A stretch of DNA of 64,000 bases from Rhypophila decipiens (lineage: Eukaryota; Ascomycota; Sordariomycetes; Sordariales; Naviculisporaceae): NCBI GenBank assembly GCA_033297075.1, contig MU858107.1, positions 2,819 through 66,818 of the forward strand, in the 5' to 3' direction. Both the position numbers and the translations under genes were made by a program. Positions 1 to 10,755 of this stretch are shown here, in pieces (within the stretch, counting starts at the first letter, position 1; each line of letters begins with the position of its first letter). The notes beneath the pieces were generated by a model that saw only the letters and a list, made by a program, of their open reading frames with translations, was not told the origin of the DNA and did not search any database.

Positions 1-106
1 GTTGGGGGCGCTGTGTGTTGTTTTTACTATAAACTGCCCGCTTCATGAGAAGACTGGGGGGTTTTTTAATAAGGTTTTTTTTGCTAATATGAAGCCTGGT
101 TTTTAA

Positions 107-112
107 CCCCCC

Positions 113-146
<34 letters not shown>
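107..146. repeat. poly-C(14)/poly-T(26) homopolymer tract
   Basis: Fourteen C (107-120) run directly into 26 T (121-146). The whole first 200 bases are low complexity and do not continue the formate dehydrogenase gene that follows. This may be a contig-end artefact or a rearrangement junction. Confidence 0.85.
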
Positions 147-151
<5 letters not shown>

Positions 152-208
152 CCTTCTTCTTTTTGATTTTGGAGGGGATAGAGTTGACATTGTTTGTGAA
201 ATTTATAG

Positions 209-555
209 GCTCATGGCTAGTCAACACCGCCCGCGGGGCGATCGTGGTGAAAGAGGACGTCGCTGAGGCGCTCAAGTCAGGCCATCTCCGCGGATACGGC
301 GGTGACGTGTGGTTCCCGCAGCCGGCGCCCAAGGAACACCCGCTCAGATATGCCAAGAACCCGTTTGGCGGTGGAAATGCTATGGTGCCCCATATGTCGG
401 GGACTTCGCTTGATGCCCAGAAGAGATATGCTGATGGTGTCAAGTCTATTCTGGACAGCTACCTCTCGGGCAGGTTCGATTATCGGCCTGAGGATTTGAT
501 CGTGCATAATGGCGATTATGCTACCAAGGCTTATGGACAAAGGGATAAGAAGTGA
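209..555 (+). CDS. NAD-dependent formate dehydrogenase, C-terminal fragment
   Basis: This is the last exon of a formate dehydrogenase, the D-2-hydroxyacid-dehydrogenase-family enzyme that oxidises formate to CO2 with NAD+. The fragment starts [13 protein letters not shown] (NAD-binding domain end), continues through [18 protein letters not shown], and holds the catalytic His in [11 protein letters not shown]. It ends YGQRDKK, close to the usual fungal end. A splice acceptor (TATAG at 204-208) precedes it, so about 115 residues, roughly the last third, are present. The rest of the gene is not upstream: bases 1-200 are homopolymers and unrelated DNA. Either the gene was cut by a rearrangement or the contig end is misassembled. 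The exon itself shows no internal stop. Confidence 0.8.
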
Positions 556-1837
556 TTGTCTTTTGGGAGCACGGGACAGGGAACAGGGGACAGGGGGAGA
601 GTTGGTTGTTTGTTGGTTTAGTTGAGGGGTGGAATAAGGGATGGAATTGGAATTGGAGTTGGGTTTTGGGACGTATATATCAGTGAACTAGGCTGGTAGC
701 TGCTATCACCAACCAACTAGGAAGTTGGAATGGTGTTTCTTATGAACTTGTTTGTTCTTCGACAAGATGAACTTGATAGTTTTCTTGCCCGAGATGTGTC
801 CCATGATTGAAACTCTTAGAACATTATCGTTAGAGCACCTCGGCCTAGGTCGGTAGTTACGATTCACCAATTACCCTGGAAATTGGGACCGTGGTTCTCG
901 TCGATTCGTGTTTAGCATTTCGAAAAGATGAATTTGATTCTTTTCTTGCCATGAGATGTGCCGCATATCTCGAAACTCTCTTAGAACATAATCGTCAAGG
1001 CACCCAGTTGCAGCACAAAAAGCTTCAACGAGTATGTAGTCGTCCAGGCTGGCGGATCATCAGGCCTTGACGAGACGGGCACGAATATCTGTGCAAACAT
1101 GAAGTTTATCCATGCCGAGTGGAGCCATATCCGAAAGAAAATGCTGGCGTATTCTCTCCAATTCCATTTGCAGTTCCAATTCCAATTCCAACGACGGCGT
1201 ATTTTTGTGTTGGCTGACTTTGTTTCCAAGGGAAGGAAAGTTTCTTCTTGGGAATTAAGACCTTTCCGGGCTTTGTGTCTTCGTCGTGGATAGAGGAACC
1301 ACGGCGTCAGGAGGAGGAGGAGGGTCATGGAACAGCTGTGGACGAACTCGGGGGATGTATACGTGGGATCGATTAAGCTGGATATTGTCTCGTATGCGGG
1401 GAACATTCGGGCCATTTTGAGGGTTGGGAATTTAGAGGTCAGGCTGGAAGGCGGGAGGCGGAGGGGTGTTTAGAATGAAAGAGTGATTGGCCGTGGAAAT
1501 CGTGGAGTCTGGAGGGCAATGTATCCTTTGTATGGGACCCACGTACCTTTTAGCCACATGTTAACGAACTTTAACTCTTGTGTGAGGCGCACACCTTGTC
1601 CTTCGGCAGCACTATCGCACGATTTGATCATCCTAAATAGGTTCAAACGGTACTTCATCCCTGCACAGCCGCTTAGTCCCGTGTGCAGCAAACCCAACAA
1701 GGTGGACCCGTCGGCCGAGGATCCATTGCACACGCCCCCGCTGATCAGAAAACCGTGATTTTTCTGATCTGCCAGTCCAGACTTTGCGCAAAGTTGTTGA
1801 AGGAGGTCGTGAGTTCGAATTCCACATGAACTAAGAC
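556..1837. other. no supported gene; imperfect direct repeat
   Basis: No convincing gene. An about 80-bp sequence is repeated imperfectly at 763-840 and 923-1003 (shared words include TTTTCTTGCC, GAAACTCT and TTAGAACAT). Short open frames on both strands around 980-1830 lack recognisable domains. Confidence 0.5.
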
Positions 1838-2167
1838 TTATCCACCTTCATTCTTATGCGATAACAAAATCTCTACATCCTCCGGCACCTTAAACAGTTT
1901 TCGCAAGCTGCCAATAAGCCCACGATGAGTTAATTTTCTAACATGCAGCAACACCTTTGGATGTTGTTGGGCGCGGCGATCGACCAGAATAGGAATCGCT
2001 AATTCTGGTTGGCCAACGACCAATCCTGAATCTACCCGGCTGTGCTCAAGAGTATATTTCACGCGGCAGATCCACTCCATTCTTCCAAGTTCCCTCTCCG
2101 CTTTATCGTTAAAGCAGTAGCTTGGAATTCCGCAACCCCTCATTACCTGTTGTGACGATGGCTTCAT
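1838..2167 (-). CDS. hypothetical protein, doubtful
   Basis: A 109-codon open frame that I do not recognise. The middle (VDSGLVVGQPELAIPILVD) and the end (LRKLFKVPEDVEILLSHKN) read like real protein, but the codon third positions are not GC-rich as in the good genes of this window, and the first Met lies beside a possible splice donor (CAG/GTAATG). It may be the last exon of a decayed gene or chance. Confidence 0.25.
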   Translation of the reverse strand: MKPSSQQVMRGCGIPSYCFNDKAERELGRMEWICRVKYTLEHSRVDSGLVVGQPELAIPILVDRRAQQHPKVLLHVRKLTHRGLIGSLRKLFKVPEDVEILLSHKNEGG

Positions 2168-2379
2168 CGCTGGACTTGTTCAATCGCTCAATTGAACTGC
2201 CATTGAGTGACCACTTCACCAAGCTGGCTTGAATTGATCTTCTTCGCCGTTTGCACCAGTCAAATACCGGTTGTCCAATTGACTGGAATGACGCTATTCA
2301 GACTGGCAGGAGGCCCGGGGAGCACCTCCTTGATCAAGTACGGATTAAGTGGGTCAGTATGAGGGTCCCACCAAGTTGG

Positions 2380-2413
2380 CAACGGTTGTTCAACGGTTGT
2401 TCAACGGTTGTGG
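2380..2413. repeat. short tandem repeat, 11-bp unit
   Basis: CAACGGTTGTT is repeated three times in tandem, the last copy ending in GTGG. Confidence 0.8.
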
Positions 2414-2678
2414 CCAGGAAAACCGTTATGATATGGTTGTCAGGAAGGAAGGGTTGTGGTATAGTTGTCAAGAAACACAAAATTACAGTACAATATTACC
2501 AAACTCCACATATCGAAGACTATAATTGCACACACCAGAAGCTACACGAGCAACAAATGTTTGAGCCAGCCAGAGGCGAAAGAAAAAAGAAATCCAGGTA
2601 AAAACCTCCAATAATATAAAAGAAAACCGCCGAGACAAGCTTCCAGCACAAGACGGCTGTCTAAATATATCGTAAGCT

Positions 2679-4033
2679 TTACATCGCGCGTGAATGCAAT
2701 GATCCCTCACGCTTTTCTGGGTGATGTTGTGACTTGTTGTCACGACGCTGTTGAGGTTGACAGTGCTTGATGATCCAAGGGTGTTGTTGGACTTCCTCAA
2801 GGGAGAGCCTGTCTTGGGGATTGACGACAAGTAACTAAAGTGGATTGGTAGGTTAGTTGTTGATTCCGGCTGGGCCCAACGGTAGCAAGAGTTGGAGTTC
2901 AAGGACAACTCAGACTAACGTACCTTCTTAATTAGATCTGTAGCGTCCTTGCTCAAGAAAGACGGAACTTTCAAATCACCCCTGGCGATCCTCTTGGTCG
3001 TCATGACTGGTGTGTCCTCAAACGGGGCTTCGCCGACCAGAAATTCGTAAGTCAGAACGCCCAGAGACCATAAGTCAACCTTCTCGTCGTACGAGTGGCC
3101 TGGGGTGCGCGGTACTATCATCTCGGGCGGGAGGTAATCAAGTGTTCCGCAATAAGTGGTGCGCCGGTTGCTAGGAGCATGCACACTCCAGCCGAAGTCG
3201 GAAATCTTGATCTCCCCATGGATACCCAGCAATATATTCTCAGGCTTGATATCGCGATGGATAACGTGCTTGCGGTGCAGGTAGCTTAGAGCACTTGCCA
3301 TCTGTGCAATGTATTGTGCTGCCTTCCACTCAGGAAATCGGTTTGCTTTGCGTAAATTCTTGTAAAGTTCGCCCTGGCCGGCGAACTCGAGAATGAGGAA
3401 TATACGCTTGGAGTCGTGGAAATGTCCGTATAACTTGAGAACATTGGGGTGACTCAAGTTGCTCTGGATCTCAATCTCGCGCCGCACTTGCTTTTCGACC
3501 CGACCCTGCTGCAGCTCGTCCTTGTATAGGACTTTCAGTGCGCAGATGAAGCCGTGTTCGCGTTCGCGCGCCAGGTACACGCGACCAAACTTGCCCTTGC
3601 CCAATGGCTTGCCGATCTCGAACATGCCAAGGTGTAGTTTTTTCACGGCGGGCTGCTTGACAAGTGCCACTGATTTCTCATCTCCTTGTGCGTCTTCATT
3701 CGATTCAGCTGTACTCGGAGGGGCTTTCGGGGTTTGCGGAGCCGGGAGTGCTCGTTCCCGTTGCGATGCTGCGGACGTGTGTGGTATTTGGGTTTGGCGC
3801 TGCGATGCTACGGACGCTTGGTGTGTTTGGTTTTGGAGAGCGATCTTGACGAGGCTTGGCAGTTTCGACTTATAGGGATATGATTGTGAGGATGTCCCGC
3901 CCTAACTTTGGAGGGTTAGCTTTATTGCTGTAGATTGAGTGACTGACTGGAATACCTTTGATGTCCGGGCCTGTTCGTTGTTGTCGTCGAGCGACACACG
4001 TCCCAAACGGAGATCTAGGGTACTAGTTGCCAT
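2679..4033 (-). CDS. ark1: Aurora-family serine/threonine protein kinase
   Basis: Mitotic kinase of the Aurora/Ipl1/Ark1 family, expected to be the catalytic subunit of the chromosomal passenger complex that corrects kinetochore attachments. Exons 4033-3956, 3901-2924 and 2834-2679 (introns 54 and 89 bp) join in frame to 403 aa. Residues 1-115 are a disordered Gln/Ser/Pro-rich tail. The kinase domain has the glycine loop GKGKFGRV (127-134), ATP lysine in CALKVL (K149), HRDIKPEN (241-248), DFGWS (261-265, Aurora-specific) and the activation loop [15 protein letters not shown] (272-286) with the conserved activating Thr. The end [10 protein letters not shown] is in exon 3. The start ATG at 4033 gives a short first exon; the long frame alone would begin at a GTG. 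All catalytic residues are present and nothing looks broken. Confidence 0.95.
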
Positions 4034-4859
4034 TGCCGTATATGTTCAACAAGAAGAAACAAAAAGAGTCAAGAAGTATTATGGCGGATCGAAGTTGGTG
4101 CTGAAATCGACAAGATGTTGTCTTTCATGTTGTGTTCGGGATGGAACGCAATTTCCTTGAATCCTGAGTTGGATTGTTTTCGTCAGCCATATCGCAGGGA
4201 TGGTTGTTGTTGCGGGGCAACCTCAAATTGTCTCAGGTGCATGGCAGGGCCTCAACAAATGCGCAGCAACAGATGCCCCCCACAGAATGTAACACACCCA
4301 CCCTCAGCTTTCAATTGCTCAATTGGATCTCTTGTTCCTTGAGGTTGAAAAGCTGACACAATGGCAAATATTTATCAATCAAGCCGACCCAAAAAATAAG
4401 TTCGATTCGAACTGAGCGTGGTAACGAAAGTTGGGGATTTTCTTTTGGCCCCAACTCCTGTATTTTCATTTGTTCCTTTTCAGCACCGCAAGTTTGGCCC
4501 GATGTACGGCTGCCAGGGGATGACCGTCGATTTTTGTGAGGGGCTCCTGCTTCCCGCGCAGACATTGTGATGACTTTCTCAGGCAAGCAAGCACTGCGCC
4601 AAGCCCTTTGGACCTGCCCGACCGAGGCACGCTCAACACTGGCCACGTTATGACAATTACCGACTTTTGCAAACAAGGGCATCAGGCGCTGGCTCTGTTA
4701 TCACTTTGTTATCACTTTTGCTCAAGAGAATTGAGATGGGCACACACCCGAGGTTTGCACAGGCCACCTTGCCACTGGCAATGGAAACACCTGCAACACC
4801 ATACCAAAAATGTCAACATTCTGGGCAATGCCCATCACTTACGCAAAGCTTCTAGTTCT

Positions 4860-5340
4860 AGGACTTATACTGACTGCAACTGATTGTAATTGAATTACTA
4901 ATTGACTGTAATCGACTGACTGCAACCGACTGTAATTGACTGTAATTGACTGATTGCAATCGACCGTAATTAACTGCCTGCAATTTGTTGGATTCAGCAC
5001 TTCGGGTTGAACATGATTGATTCTCCTCTCCTTCATTCTGGCAGAGCCAGAATGCTTCCTTATTATACATGTATGTGTGGCAAACTATATGACAGAATCG
5101 TCGTGGCCAGAATGACAAATCGTAGATTCTGACGTTTTCCAGCTAGTTCCATCTGACAGAATATTCTGGAGTATTCTGGCACCTTGGTTCCCTGTCAGCT
5201 GGCCTGGTCACCTATATTATCCAACACAATTGACTGTAATCGACTACGGTAACCACGACTGAATGGTCTCAACTGCCTGTTATTGACTGACTGCAACTGA
5301 CCGTAACTAACTGCAACTAATTGATTCACTGCGACTGAAG
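4860..5340. repeat. degenerate decanucleotide repeat (ATTGACTGTA-like)
   Basis: Two blocks (about 4865-4985 and 5225-5340) consist of many variants of GACTGTAATT/GACTGCAACT, in about 10-bp steps, separated by about 240 bp of ordinary sequence. Copies differ mainly by C/T and G/A changes. Confidence 0.75.
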
Positions 5341-7027
5341 TGCCGCAATTGAAATTGATTGATTTCCAAACTTTTTTGAGGGATCTGGATGTGCACCGCA
5401 GACTCCAGTTTTTTCTGGCTGCGAATATCCAGAGTTTTCAAGCCAGTTGCACAGGCGGTTGGAAGCATGGCGGCGTTTGCCCGTATCTCAGTTCTCTTGC
5501 TCAATTCATAATTCTGACCAATGACCCCTGCCATCATGGCTGCCACTTATTGACGTTGATTGGTGGATGATCAATAAAACAAGGTATCCACAACTGGCAT
5601 TGGGTAGTTTGGTCGCAACGTGTCTCCGCACTCTGAAAACTAAATCGAACCTCAATTCGGTCAAACCAAGCCGATGGCCAGTTTTCGCCAAAATGAGCAA
5701 GCCGACCTTGTCAGTTTGATTTGCATGACTGAACACGAGCGCTTGTGTTGTAACGTGTATCTGAAATGTCGTCAGCATCACCGAGAGTAATGAGAAGTAT
5801 CTATCAACTGTCAGGCTGAGCGACTCGCCGAGGATGTATTTCGAGCATCCGGACCGGTCATTCGGGCTTATCCCAGGATTTTTCCGAAGATAAGAAGACG
5901 ACTTGAAGAACGCAATGATGGTCAGCAAGAAAAAGAACATCCGCTGATTGCCACCTTCTCTCAACCGATCCATCCTCAATCTAACCTGTTGTAGCAGGCA
6001 GATCGGGGAAAGTTCGCGGGCTAACAAAAAGACATGGAGGGTGGGAGATGAAGACTCTCTGTAAAAACATTAAAAACATGTAACGTTATGGGTTACAAGC
6101 GGCTGAGGGATTTCGCCCGGTCTGCTTCAACACTCCAACCCTGGAAAGTTGGTTAACCCGTGATTCCCAAGCCAGGGTCCGTGTCAGATTTCACAACTTT
6201 GCCAAAAGTTCTTCAAATTTCGCACTGAGAAATGGAGCTTTGAGAAGGAGGATATAGAGCACTTTTAATAGGACTTTTCTCTGAATTCCAAAAGTATCTT
6301 TGGGTGAGTTTTGGCCATATTTTGAAGTTTGTACAGGCCCCCAGTCGCTTGAAGTGTACTAACAAACTTTCAAGTATTGGAGTGTACACTACCCGTGATC
6401 GGCCTTGTAAGATGGATCAGTTGGGAAAAGGGAGAGGCCACCATGTTTTGCGTCGAGTTTGCTGCCATTTACTGGCCATGGATTTGATCTGGTAGCGCCC
6501 CATGTAGCGATTTAGAGCTTGTGATCGTATTTGTCAATATTTCAGTGCCTAAATGGAGTGTTTCCGCGTACCCTTGCTATCATTTACCCCTCTCTCCTGA
6601 CCGCTCTCAGTCTCGGGGCTGGGCGGGCGCTTCCGGGTCAGATGCCTCAAAACTCGTTAGACTGGTCCCGACAGAATGGAACGGCCTCTGGTTTGTCAAT
6701 TTCTAAACGAGACCCTTCACGATGTCACCCAACACACCAACAGATACACTCCCTCTGGCCCCTGGTTTATTGCTAGCTCGGTACCTTTATTAAAATATCT
6801 CACAACCTTTCAGCCAAATTCTCTGTTTATTTACTGAAAAAGGTGTTCGACAGTCACAAGCTTAATCTATGTGTGAAAATGCTCTATTTTTCTGTTTTGT
6901 AATCAGGTTCTTCATTCTTTTGTGGTGATCTTTTGAGCTTTTTTCCTAAACCCGGTCACAAGAACCGAGCTAACAAACATTCAAGGATCTCATTGTGCCT
7001 GTACATATGGCGCACTGTGAAATATGC

Positions 7028-7760
7028 GGGACATCACAAACGGACGTTCGACAGCAGCCAATCGAGGTAACGATGCTGCTGAACATCTCTGACCTGGATA
7101 ATGACGCTGTTGGGATCCTTGAGGCACTGTGTAAGTAAAGAGGCCATGGTATTGGCCAGAAACCTGCATCTTCCACCCAGGACGGGGAGACTTCGACTGG
7201 ACATCACCAACATAAGTAGCGATGTTACTCCACAGCACCCACAGACGTGATGATCTTGCAGAACATCTTGTGACTGAGATATTGACGCTGCTGGAATCCT
7301 TGAGGTGAGTAAAGAGGCCATGGTATTGGCCAAAAACCATTGCATTTGCCACCCAGGGTGCCAGGACGGGGCCACCCAAGACGGGGGCGGCCACCGAGAA
7401 CGGGGATGGTTCGAGTAGACATCACCAACAGAAGTAACGATGTTACTTGACGGCACCAACAGAGATAATGATGCTGTCGGACATCACCAGTACGACGATG
7501 GTATTGGCCCAATACCCCATCTGCTCTCCCAGGATAGGGAGGCTATACCAACAAGAGTAACGATGTTTCTAAACAGGGCCAACAGAGGCAATAGTGTTGT
7601 TGGACATCACGATACAGACGATCGTATTGACCCAACACCTCATCTGCTCGCCCAGGCCTTGGAGACTTCGACCCGTCATGCATCACCAACATAAGTCACG
7701 ATGTCACTTGACAGCACCAACATACAGAACGCTACTGCTCGACGCCGCCGACATAGGAAA
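7028..7760. repeat. degenerate long-period tandem repeat
   Basis: The word GACATCACCAACA followed by RAGTAACGATGTTACT recurs in altered form near 7028, 7200, 7420, 7553 and 7679. A second word, AGAGGCCATGGTATTGGCC, occurs at about 7139 and 7314, with TATTGGCCC-like relatives near 7503 and 7625. Period is about 125-220 bp. The ORFs here merely reflect the repeat. Confidence 0.7.
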
Positions 7761-8098
7761 GGATTCCCCGGATATTCGACCTTACCGATGGAGGAAGGGC
7801 AGCTGACCACGAACGACATTCCAAATTTAGTACGTCGTGATGTCTGGCCATCGGCGCATCGGGTTCAAGATATCATGTTTTGGTGTATAAAAGCTGCATT
7901 CTCCGTCCATGGACTTCCATTCTCACATTTCTTTCGCCATCAACTTCTCCGTCCGTGGACATTCCTTTCCCATTGCTCTCACCGCCAAACATATCAAGCT
8001 CTCACTGTCAAACATATCAAACTCTCACTTTCAAACATATCAAATCCGCTCTTGCGCAAACATCAAATTACTTGCAGACACGCAAACTCGTTTCCATC

Positions 8099-8810
8099 AT
8101 GACTCTCGTCTACAACCCCGCCGCTTACAACAACCTCCCCATGCTTGGGGACGCAGGAGCTAGGTTCGATACCCAGAAGGGTGAAGACCTTATCGACGAA
8201 TTTCGCGAGCTCTTCCAGTCACATGGGCTTGAACGTACCTTCGGCCTTGTTCTGAACCATCGCCATTTCGACATGAAGTCGAATGAGCGACTTGTCTAGT
8301 ATAGCGGAACGTCTGTTCCCTGGGAGAGAATGCTCGAGAAAACCCAGCCTAGCACCTGGTTTGTTTCGGAAAAGGAGGAAGTCTTCCCATATGAGTTCCA
8401 TTACTCCGCAGACGGTGACGACACTGACGAGAAGGAAGGGGCTGAAACACCCGCTGATTCAAAGTACAGCGGATTTGTCAAGGCCTTCACTGATCTCCTC
8501 CGCAAGAAAGATGCCCTCGGTTTGTTTGGGCTCGGCCGGTACCCAGGTGACGACTTCGAGGGCCGTGTTGAAATCACCGAGGGGCGAGCGAACATAAACT
8601 TGCGCCCCCAGGATGTACGTTCATTCAACCTCTGCTCTCCTTGATTTCATTTACACTAACCGCGATTTTTCAAAGGCGCCCAAGCATTTGGCATCACGCG
8701 CGGCAGCCTGGTACTTCTCCCCGAACTTGTTGGGCAAGTGTGTTTGCGTCTGTGGCGGGAACGGCCATACTGATGCCACCCATCAGGGCCATGTAGCCAC
8801 GCGCAAGTAA
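8099..8810 (+). CDS. conserved fungal hypothetical protein, interrupted by an in-frame TAG
   Basis: Two exons, 8099-8614 and 8676-8810 (61-bp intron, GTACGT...CAAAG), form one frame of 216 codon positions plus stop. The frame is broken only by TAG at 8297-8299: upstream it reads HFDMKSNERLV, downstream YSGTSVPWERMLEKTQPSTW. Coding character and frame are the same on both sides, so this is a lone nonsense change (or, less likely, read-through) in a recently intact gene. The C terminus has a compact Cys/His pattern, CVCVCGGNGHTDATHQGH, that could bind metal. I do not recognise the family. A gene model starting at 8330 would give only the C-terminal part. Confidence 0.65.
8297..8299 (+). other. 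in-frame TAG stop inside the 8.1-kb gene
   Basis: Context is CTT GTC TAG TAT AGC. No splice donor/acceptor pair near it removes it without loss of conserved-looking sequence. Confidence 0.7.
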
Positions 8811-9996
8811 AGTGGGAACTGGGAAGGGTAGGCGCGCAGGGGGGCTTTGGGAGGACTTCCGCTTCGATGACATAACCTCAACACAACTTGCTTTTCAACA
8901 AAGCCATTTTCTTTTCAACGTGCACAGTCTGGAACTAGCATAGGTACACATAGCAAACACAGTATACGTTTCTCAAACACAAAACATAAGGGGCGCAGTA
9001 GAATTCCGTCAAATACCGTGACATGAGTTTTTCCAAACCTATTTGGGCACTGATAACCACTATCCTGATTTGGATAGCTACTTAAAGACGGATGCATCCG
9101 GGCATTTCCGCCGGGCATTTCCGCGGTGCCGGAACTCACCAGCCACAGTAGGTAGCCACTTGATTAGTATTCCACCATGTGAGAGCTAATCGAGACTCCC
9201 ATTATGTCCGAGGAGGCCAAGGTGTGCGGGCAAGTTTGTACCCTGACATCATCCTCATCTTCACGCCGTAGCAGCGTCAGTACTAAGTCAACAGACTATT
9301 TCCCGCACCTCACCGCTTGAGATCACATAAAATACCCGTCTGTCTCGCGAACAACCAGCAGCCCACAACCGTGTCATCCGTGTGGGAAAGCGATCCCGAA
9401 AACATTGCGGGGAACACTGCCCTGGAGCAATGGGGGCAGGATTTTTATCGAGGGTGGACGCTGGCTGTGGGGGCATGGCCCCCTTGAGCTTAGCTTAGAT
9501 AATTAAAAATAGTCATGGACTGTCCTTCGGGACAGTTCTTAGGACTGAACGACCAGAATACAACCACCACATCACCCAGACCTCGCACACAGTCTACCAC
9601 ATCATCTATACCAAAGCCCGGTTTGGGCGTACGTTCACGATGGTTTACGATGAGCTGCAAAGGAAAGCAATGGAGGCTGCTGGTTGTATAATATTGAGGA
9701 GCGAAATATCAAAGTGAGCTCTCTCCTTTATATGTATATAACTAACTGGCTAGGCTCGATCCACCTCCACAGTTGCATAAGTTGTTGCCCCGATTCATCA
9801 TCGACACGGTGTGAACGACTTCACTAAGATCAACTCTGCACTAATATTAGGCGAGTTATTTCTGCCGCCCCAACTTCGTTAATACCTCAAGTGCTTTTTA
9901 ACCAAAGCCGCATTAAACGATGGCTGCAATTTGATGTAGATTTAATTAGGAGCAGCACTAGAAAAAAGTTAAGAAAAGAAAAACAGAATAATAAAA
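8811..9996. other. no supported gene
   Basis: Short open frames only, none convincing. The stretch from about 9480 becomes AT-rich toward the 5S relic. Confidence 0.5.
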
Positions 9997-10108
9997 ACAT
10001 ACAACACTAGGGATTCGCGAGTGGTCACCCACCCAATCTAATCTCGCCCTGCTTATTTATAGGAGAGCGGACGGGATCCCAAGTCTTCTAGTGGGTATGG
10101 TCGTATAT
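9997..10108 (-). pseudogene. 5S rRNA pseudogene
   Basis: Read on the minus strand this matches the intact 5S gene at 35756-35873: it shares GGGATCCCGTCCGCTCTCC, GGGTGGGTGACCAC and GCGAATCCCT, and ends TGTTGTATGT followed by Ts. It is about 112 nt rather than 118, with bases lost in the middle (around AAGCAGGGCGAGATTAGATT), and the 5' end begins ATATACGAC instead of ACATACGAC, weakening stem I. Dispersed 5S relics are common in filamentous ascomycetes. Confidence 0.85.
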
Positions 10109-10755
10109 GATGGGTTGTGATGCTCCTTGGGTTTATCTTGATAACATTCAGGGGTTGGGTCTCCTTCTCATTAAGAGTCTTTCTTCATCACCAACTGGCT
10201 CCCTTTAGTTCCTCCAGCACTGTTTGGATTGGTAGCATATGAGGCTTTCGCTTTCTCGGCACCATCAGTTTTCCTTCACATTGGCGGCAATGTCAATAAA
10301 TGGAAACCTAATGGATTGTACCAAAAGGCTCATAGATATCCATATATAGTATTATACGGTATCTAACAGTCCGGTCAGCGGGGGCTCAGTCGAGTGCACT
10401 GGTATCTGGAATCGAAATATAAACGCGAGAGAACTTATTCTTTCCCAGTGCAACGCTGTTAAAAATTGCCCTTGTAGGATGTGTATTTACTTAGTTTGCT
10501 AATAGAGGTCTGCGTTACCGGATATGTAATTCAGGGTGATTCGTAAGTATCATTATCGGTTGAAATTCCAGATTTCATAACGACCCTGTCTTGCTGCTTT
10601 CTTCTCTCAATTATACCCATCCACTCATAAAACCCATAATAGACTATTCCAACTTCATTTCTCATTACACTTTTTCGGAATCTAGCAAAAAAGAAGAGGA
10701 ATGAAAAGCAAACGAAAGCCGACAGCCCTCCGCAGATCTGGTTCCCCTGGTTATC
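10109..10755. other. no supported gene
   Basis: AT-rich spacer without a coding signal on either strand. Confidence 0.5.

Larger units (their letters stand above)
4034..8098. other. gene-poor region, about 4 kb
   Basis: Upstream of the Aurora gene. It holds the degenerate repeats at 4860-5340 and 7028-7760. Short open frames overlap on both strands, the longest being a 173-codon minus frame at 5506-6027, but none shows a domain, splice logic or coding-like base use. Confidence 0.5.

Noticed and set aside
1795..1830. T-arm-like GTGAGTTCGAATTCCAC
   Set aside because: No matching acceptor, D or anticodon arms around it.
5506..6027. 173-codon minus-strand ORF with a hydrophobic start
   Set aside because: No recognisable domain, no splice or promoter support and base use unlike the real genes.
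7028..7760. CRISPR-like array of spaced repeats
   Set aside because: Units are long, irregular and diverged, and the organism is a fungus.
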